Source: a virus. Taken from it: a DNA stretch of 34,261 nucleotides. The DNA is taken from IMG/VR virus record IMGVR_UViG_3300006922_000080, positions 1 through 34,261 of that record, one strand, 5' to 3'. Positions 4,876 to 12,911 of the stretch are shown here, one piece after another. Position numbers and translations under genes: made by a program. How positions within the stretch are numbered: the stretch's first letter is position 1; the number at the start of each line of letters is the position of its first letter. The notes under the pieces were generated by a model. It made no database searches. It was given only the letters and a program-made list of their open reading frames with translations, and was not told the DNA's origin.

Positions 4876-7302
4876 ATGAAAGAAAATCTCTTAGATATTC
4901 AGAGAAAATTAGAAGCTGATATGCAGACCAAAGGTATTGATTATTACAGGTCTGAGGTCAGTAAGGCTGTAGAGCAGACCAACGAGTCAACTACCCTTTA
5001 TGGTATCCTTGCTATGAAGAAGTCGGTGGATTCTGTAACCAAGAGCATTGAAGATTTCCTTGACGAAGCCTTCACAGGGAAAGCTGGTAGGCTATCGTCC
5101 GCTGGACACCTATTGTCCCTTCTTGACCCTGAAGTCTCTGCATACTTATCGCTCAAGAGTGTGATTGACTCTGTATCCAAGAACCAAACGCTCACTAAGT
5201 GTGCGATGGGGATAGCTGGTATGTTAGAAGACCAGTTTAAGTTCTCAATCTTTGAGGAGAAAGAACCTCACTGGTTCAGGCGTATCCAAAAGGATGTCAA
5301 TAAGCGTACCAGCAATCGGTACTTCCGCCGCTATGCAATCATCCATACGATGAACAAGAAGGCACTCATTGACCATGAGCCTTGGAGCAAGCAAGAGAAG
5401 ATGCACCTTGGCTGTAAGTTGGTTGACCTTATCATTCAATCTACTGGTCTGGTGGAGTTAACTACACATACCTTTGGTCGAACCAAGCGGGTTCTATATC
5501 TAACACCCACGGAAAAGACTATGGAGTGGATTGATAACATCAACGCTCGTGGTGAGATACTTGCGCCTCGTTATATGCCTTGTGTCATACCACCGCGTGA
5601 TTGGACTTCACCTATTGATGGTGGGTATCACACGAGGCACATTCGCCCTCTCCCGCTCATCAAGACGGTGAACCGCCGTTACCTTGAGGAGATGGAGCAT
5701 CACGCGATGCCAGAGGAGTACAAAGCGATTAACGCCCTACAGAGGACTAAGTGGGCAGTGAACAAGCCTGTACTGGAAGTAATGAAGACAGTATGGGATT
5801 CTGGTGATAGCTGGGGTGGTTTGCCACAGCGTGACCCGTTACCTCTGCCACCAACGCAGTTTCCTAACAAACCAAAGTCAGAGATGACTGAGGCTGAACA
5901 GGTGATGTTTAAGGAGTGGAAACACGCCGCGGCGCGAGTACACCAATCTAACTCTAGGCTCACCAGTAAACGCCTACAGCTTGTACGTACTATGTCTATG
6001 GCGGATAGGTTCAAGGATTTTGATACGTTTTACTTTGTTTGGCAAAATGACTTTAGAGGTCGTAAATACGTTGTCAGTAGTTTTCTATCGCCACAAGGCC
6101 CAGACTACGCAAAAGCATTACTCACGTTTTCAGAGGGTGTACCCCTGACAGAACAGGGTATCTATTGGCTGGCTGTCCATGGTGCTAATTGTTTTGGTGA
6201 GGACAAGGTATCGTTTGATGACCGTGCTACGTGGGTCAATGAGAATACTGACTCTATCGAAGCGTGTGCTGAAGACCCCTACGAGAATAAGTGGTGGACG
6301 AAGGCTAGTGACCCGTGGATGTTCCTCGCGTTTTGCTTTGAATGGCGGCAAGCGGCTGTCGGTCGTATCTCTCATCTACCAGTGAGCCTTGATGGGTCTA
6401 ACAACGGACTGCAACACCTGAGTGCTATCAATCTGGACATGAAGGGTGGGGAGTCAACCAACCTTGTACCGTGCGAAATACCCCGTGACATTTATCAGGA
6501 TGTAGCTGACGAGGTAAATCAGGTTCTTGAGAGCCGTAAATCCCACGATGCTATGGCTCGTGATTGGTTGGACTTTGGTGTCACTAGGAAGTGTACCAAG
6601 CGGCCTGTGATGGTGGTTCCATACGGTGGTAAGATATATAGCACCCGCCAGTACATTGAGGACTATATAACTGACTGTGTAGAGGATGGTAAGCATTCCC
6701 CTTGGGGGCATGACCTGTTTGAACCAAGCCACTACCTTGCTGATATTGTATGGGCTTGTATCTCAAAGGTGATTACAGCCGCACGAACAGTCATGGATTG
6801 GCTTCAAGAGATATCTAGTATCGTATCGGCAGAGAACCTTCCAGTTATCTGGGAGACACCAACAGGTTTTCTGGTGCATCAGATGTATCCAGAGACACGA
6901 AGCAGACGTATCACAACCCACATTGATAACAGTCTTATCAAGCCACAGGTTCGTGAGCAAAACTATATGAAGTCAGACCGCCGCCGCGCAGTGAACGGAG
7001 CAAGCCCTAACTTTATCCACTCGTTGGATAGTGCGGCTATGACATTCACAATTAACAACTGCGTGGATGTTGGTATATCTGACTTCGCTATGGTACACGA
7101 TAGTTACGGCGTCCACGCCTCGCTCGTACCTAAGTTGTATGAGCAAACACGACTTTCCTTCGTGCGTATGTACGAACAGAATGATGTCCTTGAGCAGTTC
7201 AAAGGCTTCGCTCTTGAAGTAGTCGATGAAGTGCCTACCCCACCGCAAAAAGGTAAGCTAAATCTTTCCCTTGTGAGAGACAGTAAATACTTTTTTGCTT
7301 GA
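4876..7302 (+). CDS. Single-subunit T7-type RNA polymerase
   Basis: An 808-residue DNA-directed RNA polymerase (T7 gp1 has 883). It would transcribe the phage middle and late genes from the ATTAATGGACATTATAG sites. Key motifs: DFRGRKYVVSSF, catalytic D506 in SLDGSNNG, K575 and Y583 in TKRPVMVVPYGG (the 8-residue spacing of T7 K631 and Y639), and the second catalytic Asp D742 in MVHDSYG. The specificity-loop region after GFLVHQMY differs from T7 (Thr aligns with Asn748 and Lys with Gln758 by eye), in keeping with different promoter bases at -8 to -11. AGGAG precedes the ATG. A phage-type promoter lies upstream, unlike T7, where host RNA polymerase alone makes the enzyme. Confidence 0.97.
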   Translation: MKENLLDIQRKLEADMQTKGIDYYRSEVSKAVEQTNESTTLYGILAMKKSVDSVTKSIEDFLDEAFTGKAGRLSSAGHLLSLLDPEVSAYLSLKSVIDSVSKNQTLTKCAMGIAGMLEDQFKFSIFEEKEPHWFRRIQKDVNKRTSNRYFRRYAIIHTMNKKALIDHEPWSKQEKMHLGCKLVDLIIQSTGLVELTTHTFGRTKRVLYLTPTEKTMEWIDNINARGEILAPRYMPCVIPPRDWTSPIDGGYHTRHIRPLPLIKTVNRRYLEEMEHHAMPEEYKAINALQRTKWAVNKPVLEVMKTVWDSGDSWGGLPQRDPLPLPPTQFPNKPKSEMTEAEQVMFKEWKHAAARVHQSNSRLTSKRLQLVRTMSMADRFKDFDTFYFVWQNDFRGRKYVVSSFLSPQGPDYAKALLTFSEGVPLTEQGIYWLAVHGANCFGEDKVSFDDRATWVNENTDSIEACAEDPYENKWWTKASDPWMFLAFCFEWRQAAVGRISHLPVSLDGSNNGLQHLSAINLDMKGGESTNLVPCEIPRDIYQDVADEVNQVLESRKSHDAMARDWLDFGVTRKCTKRPVMVVPYGGKIYSTRQYIEDYITDCVEDGKHSPWGHDLFEPSHYLADIVWACISKVITAARTVMDWLQEISSIVSAENLPVIWETPTGFLVHQMYPETRSRRITTHIDNSLIKPQVREQNYMKSDRRRAVNGASPNFIHSLDSAAMTFTINNCVDVGISDFAMVHDSYGVHASLVPKLYEQTRLSFVRMYEQNDVLEQFKGFALEVVDEVPTPPQKGKLNLSLVRDSKYFFA

Positions 7303-7306
7303 GTCT

Positions 7307-7316
7307 TACCAAAGTG
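7307..7316 (+). promoter_or_regulatory. Inverted CACTTTGGTA motif before phage promoter 2
   Basis: TACCAAAGTG, the exact reverse complement of CACTTTGGTA, starts 4 bp after the RNA polymerase stop and 13 bp before the phage promoter. The stretch from GTCTTACCA to TACACA matches promoter C (2141 onward) at most positions. Confidence 0.5.
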
Positions 7317-7328
7317 TATGTGTTACAC

Positions 7329-7345
7329 ATTAATGGACATTATAG
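7329..7345 (+). promoter_or_regulatory. Phage RNA polymerase promoter, copy 2 (ATTAATGGACATTATAG)
   Basis: Identical to the site at 4820. It lies between RNA polymerase and the replication genes, where T7 also has class II promoters. The predicted first transcribed base is G7345. Confidence 0.8.
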
Positions 7346-7347
7346 TT

Positions 7348-7488
7348 ATGGAAAAACATATCGAAGCTCTTCTTGTATTTTACAAGATTTTAATCCACCG
7401 CGACTTAGCAGTTCCAGTGGATGTAACAGCCCGTCTTATTGAGGCGGGTATTGACTTAACCACGGTTAACCATAGGAGACAGAATTAA
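7348..7488 (+). CDS. Possible 46-residue protein (doubtful)
   Basis: A short frame ATG(7348)-TAA(7488) encodes a plausible peptide (MEKHIEALLVFYKILIHRDL, then VDVTARLIEAGIDLTTVN) resembling a helical pair. It ends just before the SSB start. The ATG is only 3 nt after the predicted start of transcription at 7345 and has no ribosome site, so it would be read leaderless or only from readthrough RNA. It may equally be the untranslated leader of the SSB mRNA. The operator at 7455 lies in the only frame compatible with this reading. Confidence 0.35.
   Translation: MEKHIEALLVFYKILIHRDLAVPVDVTARLIEAGIDLTTVNHRRQN
7455..7470 (+). promoter_or_regulatory. Operator copy 5 (CTTAACCACGGTTAAC)
   Basis: 15 of 16 match. 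It lies 110 bp downstream of phage promoter 2 and 20 bp before the SSB start, so a bound protein could block the phage polymerase before the replication genes. Confidence 0.78.
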
Positions 7489-7489
7489 T

Positions 7490-8116
7490 ATGGCAACCTT
7501 ACGTACAAGCAAAGGCTTGGCCTACTGGCCTCACATCTTTACGCCTGACACGCAGTTTAATACTGAAGGTGATTACTCAATCAAGTTTCGCTTGATGGGT
7601 GATGATGCAATCAATCTTCAGAAGAAAGTTGATGCGCTGGGTGAAGAGTCAGTCCAGAAAGCAAAGACAGAAAACCCTTCTAAGAAGATTAAGTTAGCCA
7701 ACGTGCCTTACAGTGAAGTTCTGGATGAGTCTGGCAACCCCACTGGTCAGCTTGAGTTCAAATTCAAGCAGAAGGCTAAAATTCAGACAAAGAATGGTCC
7801 AATGGACATGAAGGTAACAGTAGTGGATGCCAAAGGTACTCCAATTATTGAGCCTGTGAACATGGCAAACGGTTCTGAGGTCAAAGTAGCCTTTGAACCT
7901 AACCTCTACTACGTCCCATCGTCTGGGGCTGGTGTATCTCTGCGCCTCAAGGCTGTTCAGGTAATTAACCTGATTGAATATGAGTCCAACGACTTCGGCT
8001 TTGGTGAAGAAGAAGGCTACACGCACGATAACAATAATAATAATGGTAGCGATAATGCCCAAGAAGACAACGAAGAGTTCTTCGACAATAGCGAAGACGA
8101 AGAAGAAGACTTTTAG
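7490..8116 (+). CDS. Single-stranded DNA-binding protein, T7 gp2.5-like
   Basis: A 208-residue protein (T7 gp2.5 has 232) that would coat single-stranded DNA at the fork and bind polymerase and helicase by its tail. The N-terminus MATLRTSKGLAYWPHIFTPD and the body fit the gp2.5 pattern (an OB-fold region about 1-160). The C-terminus (about 165-208) is Asn-rich and then strongly acidic, ending in EEEDF with the terminal Phe typical of this family. AGGAGA precedes the ATG. The last 62 nt overlap the endonuclease I gene in another frame. Confidence 0.88.
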   Translation: MATLRTSKGLAYWPHIFTPDTQFNTEGDYSIKFRLMGDDAINLQKKVDALGEESVQKAKTENPSKKIKLANVPYSEVLDESGNPTGQLEFKFKQKAKIQTKNGPMDMKVTVVDAKGTPIIEPVNMANGSEVKVAFEPNLYYVPSSGAGVSLRLKAVQVINLIEYESNDFGFGEEEGYTHDNNNNNGSDNAQEDNEEFFDNSEDEEEDF

Positions 8117-8453
8117 AAGTAAGTTTGAAGAAACTGTTGCCAACAACTTAGACAGTCAAGGTGTAGACTACGAATACGAAGCCTACAGACTACCTTACAT
8201 TGTCGAGCGTAACTACCTACCCGACTTTCGATTGCCCTCTGGGGTCTACATCGAAGCAAAGGGATATTTCAAATCTGCTGACCAGCGCAAGCATAAGCTC
8301 CTGAAAGCACAAAGCCCTGATATTGAGGTTCGCTTTGTTTTTCAGAATGCCCGTGGTCGTGTTCAAGGAAGCAAGCTCACTTGCATCGAATGGTGTGAGA
8401 AGCATGGCTTTCTGTATGCAGAGGGTACAGTCCCAAAGGAATGGTTACAATGA
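8055..8453 (+). CDS. Endonuclease I, Holliday junction resolvase, T7 gp3-like
   Basis: A 132-residue structure-specific nuclease that cuts branched DNA and, in T7, breaks down host DNA. The active-site pattern is E25 (FRSKFEE), D57 (PDF), E67 and K69 (YIEAKG), matching T7 E20, D55, E65 and K67 in spacing; the C-terminal CEKHG and KEWL also match. I chose the ATG at 8055, 19 residues before FRSKFEE; an ATG at 8043 is a second option and neither has a strong ribosome site. The start overlaps the SSB gene by 62 nt, so translation is probably coupled. The stop overlaps the amidase start (ATGA). Confidence 0.88.
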   Translation: MPKKTTKSSSTIAKTKKKTFRSKFEETVANNLDSQGVDYEYEAYRLPYIVERNYLPDFRLPSGVYIEAKGYFKSADQRKHKLLKAQSPDIEVRFVFQNARGRVQGSKLTCIEWCEKHGFLYAEGTVPKEWLQ

Positions 8454-8878
8454 GTGAAAGACAACAAACAGATTACATTATGATTCACTGTGCCGCCACG
8501 AAGCCATCTATGGATATCACTGCAAAGGATATCGACAAGTGGCATCGTCAAAAAGGTTGGCGGAAGATTGGTTATCACTGGGTTGTTTGCCGTGATGGCA
8601 CAGTCGAGGAAGGCCGTGAAATATCAGAAGTTGGCGCACACTGTCGTGGTTATAACGACAAGAGTATCGGCATCTGTATGGTCGGTGGCATAGATGAAGA
8701 AGGTAATCCTGAATCAAACTTTACAAATGAACAATGGTCAGCCCTTGAGAAGCTGGTCTGGCAGATGAAGCTCCCGTATCCCGATGCGGCAGTCGTAGGT
8801 CATAACCAGTTCTCATCTAAGGCTTGTCCATCTTTTGATGTGGAGGAATGGTGGAACACAACGGAAGCAATTTCGTAG
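8450..8878 (+). CDS. N-acetylmuramoyl-L-alanine amidase, T7 lysozyme (gp3.5)-like
   Basis: A 142-residue zinc amidase that cleaves the peptide-sugar bond of peptidoglycan and, in T7, also inhibits the phage RNA polymerase. Zinc ligands H13 (MIHCAAT), H118 (VGHNQ) and C126 (KACPSFD) and catalytic Y42 (GYHW) and K124 are all present, with T7 spacing. The VGGIDEEGN stretch also matches. I chose the ATG at 8450 (AAAGGA about 9 nt upstream; overlaps the previous stop) over the upstream 8441. Any lysis role needs a holin, which is not seen in the window. The end overlaps the primase-helicase start. Confidence 0.93.
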   Translation: MSERQQTDYIMIHCAATKPSMDITAKDIDKWHRQKGWRKIGYHWVVCRDGTVEEGREISEVGAHCRGYNDKSIGICMVGGIDEEGNPESNFTNEQWSALEKLVWQMKLPYPDAAVVGHNQFSSKACPSFDVEEWWNTTEAIS

Positions 8879-10473
8879 CCCACGTATCTTGCCCAGCCTG
8901 TCCGTCATCCGATGGCTTTGCGGTCTACGATGATGGACACGGTTGGTGCTTTGTATGTGGTCACTACGGAGACAGTAATCAGGACGAGCGGAGACAGATT
9001 AAAGTGAACCATGATTTAGTCAAAGGCGGCTCATACAAAGCACTAGCCAAACGAAACATAAACACGGAAACCGTAAAGAAATGGGGTTATCAGGTAGGTA
9101 AGTTCAAAGGAAAGCCTGTTCAGATAGCTAACTATAAAAACCGTGACGGGGATTTAGTTGCCCAAAAGCTACGGTTTCCTAATAAAGACTTCTTGTTTAT
9201 TGGTGATACCAATGACATTGGCCTCTACGGTCAATGGCTCTGGCGTGACGGGGGTAAGCGGGTAGTTGTTACCGAAGGCGAGATTGATGCTCTCTCGGTC
9301 AGCCAAGTTTTAGGTACATCGTGGCCTGTGTGTTCCGTACCTAATGGGTCACAAGGAGCAAAAAAAGCTCTACAGAAATCACTTGAGTGGCTCAACAAGT
9401 TTGACAGCGTTGTTCTGATGTTTGACTCAGACGATGCTGGTAGAAAAGCCGCCAAGGATTGTGCCACCTTGTTTCCGTCAGGAAAGTGTAAGATTGCACA
9501 TTTGCCCTTAAAGGATGCCAACGAGATGTTGGTAGCTGGTAAGACCAAGGACATCACCAATGCCATGTTTGACGCCAAGGATTACCGCCCTGATGGTATT
9601 ATCAATGGTGACTCTCTGTGGGATGTTGTCACCAAAGAAGACAACACACAGTCCTATGAGTACCCCTACCATGGCCTGAACGCAAAGACCCTTGGAATAC
9701 GTAAGGGTGAAATTGTGACTGTAACGGCTGGTTCGGGCATAGGAAAAAGCCAACTCTGTAGAGAGTTTGCACACTTCCTTCTGCAACAAGGTGAAACTAT
9801 TGGTTACATAGCACTTGAGGAGTCTGTGAAACGTACTTCCTTGGGCTTGATGTCTATTGCTATGAACAAACCCTTGCACCTTGGTAACTCTACCGCAAAG
9901 GAAGAGGAGTTAAAGGAAGCGTTTGATGCCACTCTGGGTACAGGCCGTGTGTATCTCTATGACCACTGGGGTTCAACCGAAAGCGAGAACCTCATGGATA
10001 AGATACGTTACCTAGCCAATGGGTGCGGCTGTGGATTTATTGTTCTTGACCACATCAGTATCGTTGTCAGCGGCATGGAAAATGGCGATGAGCGGCGGAT
10101 GATTGATAACACCATGACGAAGCTACGCGCTCTCGTTGAGGAAGTTAAGATTGGCCTAGTCCTAGTGAGTCACTTGAAGCGTCCTGAAGGTAAAGGACAC
10201 GAGAACGGCGCACAAACGAACTTGTCACAACTGAGGGGAAGTGCGGGTATCGGACAACTATCCGATATTGTGATTGGTTGTGAGCGTGACCAGCAAGATG
10301 CAGAGCTTGCAAACGTAACTCAGGTTCGCGTGTTGAAGAACAGGTGGACAGGAGAAACGGGCGTGGCTTGTAGCCTTGAGTATGACAAGTACACGGGGCG
10401 GATGACTGAGTTGGAAATACCAGATGTTGATGATGAGGCTAACCCCTTCCCAGTAGAAAAAGGAGAGTTTTAA
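8848..10473 (+). CDS. Primase-helicase, T7 gp4-like
   Basis: A 541-residue bifunctional replication enzyme (T7 gp4 has 566). The N-terminal zinc ribbon is C15-x-x-C18 with C34-x-x-C37. The TOPRIM primase core has E143 (VTEGEIDAL) and DSDD at 193-196. The helicase is a DnaB/RecA-type ATPase with Walker A K300 (AGSGIGKS), Walker B-like FIVLDHIS, and a C-terminal SHLKRPEGKGHE plus LRGSAGIGQLSD as in T7. A GGAGG sits almost against the ATG at 8848; the GTG at 8851 is a better-spaced alternative. It overlaps the amidase gene by 31 nt. Confidence 0.95.
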   Translation: MVEHNGSNFVAHVSCPACPSSDGFAVYDDGHGWCFVCGHYGDSNQDERRQIKVNHDLVKGGSYKALAKRNINTETVKKWGYQVGKFKGKPVQIANYKNRDGDLVAQKLRFPNKDFLFIGDTNDIGLYGQWLWRDGGKRVVVTEGEIDALSVSQVLGTSWPVCSVPNGSQGAKKALQKSLEWLNKFDSVVLMFDSDDAGRKAAKDCATLFPSGKCKIAHLPLKDANEMLVAGKTKDITNAMFDAKDYRPDGIINGDSLWDVVTKEDNTQSYEYPYHGLNAKTLGIRKGEIVTVTAGSGIGKSQLCREFAHFLLQQGETIGYIALEESVKRTSLGLMSIAMNKPLHLGNSTAKEEELKEAFDATLGTGRVYLYDHWGSTESENLMDKIRYLANGCGCGFIVLDHISIVVSGMENGDERRMIDNTMTKLRALVEEVKIGLVLVSHLKRPEGKGHENGAQTNLSQLRGSAGIGQLSDIVIGCERDQQDAELANVTQVRVLKNRWTGETGVACSLEYDKYTGRMTELEIPDVDDEANPFPVEKGEF

Positions 10474-10727
10474 TGGCGACACTTAATATGGGTATGGATG
10501 TACATACCGAACTTGCCCACGATGGTGTGGAAGTCACTTTAATGATGGCTGGAGATGACGAAGGTGTCTCTACAACCATCAGCTATGATGACCTATTTGA
10601 TGATATCAAAATGATTTATCTGAGTGACCATCCTGATGACCTCAGAGAAATACAGGCCATTGCAAAGTCATTGGCTGATTTATCAAAAGACCTTTTCTGT
10701 CTATTACCAGAAGAGGAAGATGAATGA
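10473..10727 (+). CDS. Small acidic protein of unknown function
   Basis: An 84-residue acidic protein (SYDDLFDDIKMIYLSDHPDD; C-terminus LLPEEEDE) between primase-helicase and DNA polymerase. Its start overlaps the previous stop (TAATG, with AAAGGAGA upstream) and its stop overlaps the polymerase start (ATGA), so it is made with both replication enzymes. No family is recognised. Confidence 0.65.
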   Translation: MATLNMGMDVHTELAHDGVEVTLMMAGDDEGVSTTISYDDLFDDIKMIYLSDHPDDLREIQAIAKSLADLSKDLFCLLPEEEDE

Positions 10728-12499
10728 GATTAGTATTCGACATCGAAACAGATGGTTTATTGGATACAGTCTCAAAAGTTCACTGCATTGTCGCTCGTAA
10801 CATAGACGATGACAAAGAATATGTCTTCGTTGGTGACGACTGTCGAGAGGGCGTTAAGTTCCTCGCAAGTGCAGATACTCTCATAGGCCACAACATTATA
10901 TCTTTTGATATCCCTGTTCTCCAAAAGTTATATCCAGACGTTGAGTTAACCGCGGTTAACTGGATGGATACTCTAGTCCTTACCCGCCTCATCTGGCCTG
11001 ATAGAAGAGACAGAGATTACAAACTATTCCGTAGTGGCAAACTACCACCAAAACAGATTGGTTCACACAGCCTCAAGGCGTGGGGATATCGTATTGGTGA
11101 GTACAAGGGAGAGTTTGGAGAAACGACTGATTGGGCAGAGTTTAGTGAGGATATGCTCACGTACTGTAAGCAAGACGTTGTTGTGAACTTGAAACTATAC
11201 CTCAAGATTGAGGCAATGAACTACTCACAGGATGCTATTAAGTTAGAACATGGCATCCACAAAATCTTAGTACAACAAGAGCAAGATGGTTTTCCGTTTG
11301 ATGAACGAGCGGCAGAGCAGTTGTTTGTTGTCCTAAACGAAAGAAGGCTTGAGATTGAGCGTGAGCTTATGGATAGCCAACCCCCGTGGATTGAAGAGAC
11401 TGAGTTTATTCCAAAGGTCAACAACAAGACACGCGGGTATCAGAAGGGAGTACCCTTCATCAAGACAAAAGAAATACCTTTTAACCCAAACAGTCGTGAG
11501 CATATCGCAAGAATGTTGACTGAAAAATATAACTGGCAACCAACTCTTTTCACTGAGACAGGGCTGGCACGGGTGGATGAGAAGGTACTTAGCGGTCTGG
11601 AATACCCAGAGGCTAGGTTACTGAACGAATCCCTCATGCTCCAAAAGCGTATTGGTCAGCTTGCCGAAGGTGCAAATGCTTGGTTGAAGCTATCGAAGAA
11701 CGGAGTAATACATGGGCGTGTTAACCACATGGGTGCAGTCACTTCGCGTTGCACTCATTCTAACCCAAATACGGGTCAAATTCCTAGTGTGTCGGCTCCC
11801 TATGGTCGTGAATGTCGGAGTCTTTTTCATGCTCCTTCCAATTACGTGGTCATGGGTTGCGATGTTAGCGGTCTTGAATTGCGCTGTCTGGCTCATTTCA
11901 TGGCCTTATATGATAACGGTCAGTATGCTGATATTCTTCTTAACGGAGACATCCACACGGCAAACCAGAATGCGGCGGGATTACCCTCACGCGACATGGC
12001 TAAGACATTCATTTACGGTTTCCTTTATGGGGCTGGCGATGAGAAAGTCGGCAAGATTGTGGGAAAAGGCAAAAAAGAGGGTGCAAGGCTCAAGCGAGAG
12101 TTTTTGAAGAAAACCCCTGCCCTAGACAAACTACGCAAAGCGGTCAGACAGAGCGCACTCCGTGGTTACCTTATTGGACTTGATAAAAGAAAGATGCCTG
12201 TTCGCAGTGAACACGCGGCACTGAACACACTGCTTCAGGGCTGTGGGGCAATCATCTGTAAACGATGGGTTGTCGAGTTTCACAAGCTACTAAACGAACA
12301 TGGCTACCAACAACAAAAAGACTACTGGCAAGCCGCCTTCGTCCATGACGAGGTTCAGGTCATAGTCAGGCAAGAAATAGGTGATGACATTGGACGACTT
12401 TGTATCGAAGCAATCAAACAAGCAGGGAAATACTACGGTTTCAGAATCCCCCTTGATGGCGAATATAAACTTGGAAGAAACTGGGCTGAAACCCACTAA
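10724..12499 (+). CDS. Family A DNA polymerase with 3'-5' exonuclease, T7 gp5-like
   Basis: A 591-residue replicative polymerase, shorter than T7 gp5 (704). The proofreading domain starts with D6 and E8 (VFDIETDG) and continues with GHNIISFDIPVL. The polymerase domain has motif A with D380 (GCDVSGLELR), motif B (RDMAKTFIYGFLYGAG) and motif C with H541-D542-E543 (FVHDEVQV). All catalytic acids are present. The length difference may mean a reduced thumb or thioredoxin-binding region; I did not map this. A perfect operator lies at 10945-10960 in the exonuclease part. The 3' end overlaps the next gene. Confidence 0.96.
   Translation: MRLVFDIETDGLLDTVSKVHCIVARNIDDDKEYVFVGDDCREGVKFLASADTLIGHNIISFDIPVLQKLYPDVELTAVNWMDTLVLTRLIWPDRRDRDYKLFRSGKLPPKQIGSHSLKAWGYRIGEYKGEFGETTDWAEFSEDMLTYCKQDVVVNLKLYLKIEAMNYSQDAIKLEHGIHKILVQQEQDGFPFDERAAEQLFVVLNERRLEIERELMDSQPPWIEETEFIPKVNNKTRGYQKGVPFIKTKEIPFNPNSREHIARMLTEKYNWQPTLFTETGLARVDEKVLSGLEYPEARLLNESLMLQKRIGQLAEGANAWLKLSKNGVIHGRVNHMGAVTSRCTHSNPNTGQIPSVSAPYGRECRSLFHAPSNYVVMGCDVSGLELRCLAHFMALYDNGQYADILLNGDIHTANQNAAGLPSRDMAKTFIYGFLYGAGDEKVGKIVGKGKKEGARLKREFLKKTPALDKLRKAVRQSALRGYLIGLDKRKMPVRSEHAALNTLLQGCGAIICKRWVVEFHKLLNEHGYQQQKDYWQAAFVHDEVQVIVRQEIGDDIGRLCIEAIKQAGKYYGFRIPLDGEYKLGRNWAETH
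10945..10960 (+). promoter_or_regulatory. Operator copy 6 (GTTAACCGCGGTTAAC), fully symmetric
   Basis: A perfect 16-bp palindrome with GC centre inside the DNA polymerase gene, encoding LTAVN. No promoter is seen nearby, so its likely role is to block elongation or bind a non-transcriptional factor. Confidence 0.8.
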
Positions 12500-12902
12500 G
12501 ATAGACCGTAAGAAGTTTGATATAGATTTAGCTTACGGTCATCTACATGAAGACCGCATTATAGATATGCTTCAAAACAAAAAGATAGAAGTAAAGACAG
12601 AGCGAGATATGTGGTCACGTACTGGCAACATAGCTATCGAATATCAGAGTTATGGTAAACCCAGTGGGGTCAACGCAACGGAAGCTGACTACTGGTTTCA
12701 TAACCTTGCTATAGCGGATGATGTATACTGTACGTTAGTCTTCTCTGTGGACAACCTGAAGAAGATTGTACATGGGCTGGATTATCACAAGAGTGTGAGC
12801 GGTGGTGATAATAACGCTTCACGTATGTTCCTTGTAAATTTATCCAAGCTATTCTCTACAGATACGCTAAAACTTTATAAGAACTTATCCACTTTGGTAT
12901 GA
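12456..12902 (+). CDS. PD-(D/E)XK nuclease-like protein
   Basis: A 148-residue protein if started at the ATG at 12456; the frame is open back to 12381, and a TTG at about 12471 is also possible. No start has a good ribosome site, and the gene begins inside the polymerase 3' end. The core FDIDLAYGHLHED ... KIEVKTERDMW ... TGNIAIEY ... KPSGVNATEADYWF fits small restriction-nuclease-fold proteins of phages, with E-x-K (EVKTE) as likely metal/catalytic residues. It could process replication or host DNA. It lies between polymerase and exonuclease. Confidence 0.6.
   Translation: MANINLEETGLKPTKIDRKKFDIDLAYGHLHEDRIIDMLQNKKIEVKTERDMWSRTGNIAIEYQSYGKPSGVNATEADYWFHNLAIADDVYCTLVFSVDNLKKIVHGLDYHKSVSGGDNNASRMFLVNLSKLFSTDTLKLYKNLSTLV
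12890..12899 (+). promoter_or_regulatory. CACTTTGGTA motif before the exonuclease gene
   Basis: Exact CACTTTGGTA at the last codons of the nuclease-like gene, 12 bp before the exonuclease ATG. AT-rich GTACATATATG follows. No convincing -35 is visible; it may be a binding site rather than a promoter. Confidence 0.4.
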
Positions 12903-12911
12903 GGTACATAT

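Noticed and set aside
7974-8054. N-terminal extension of endonuclease I
   Set aside because: It lies inside the SSB gene, and T7 endonuclease I has only a short segment before its first catalytic Glu.
11715-11730. Further operator-like site in the polymerase gene (GTTAACCACATGG)
   Set aside because: Only one arm is present, it is in a different reading frame, and the right arm does not match.
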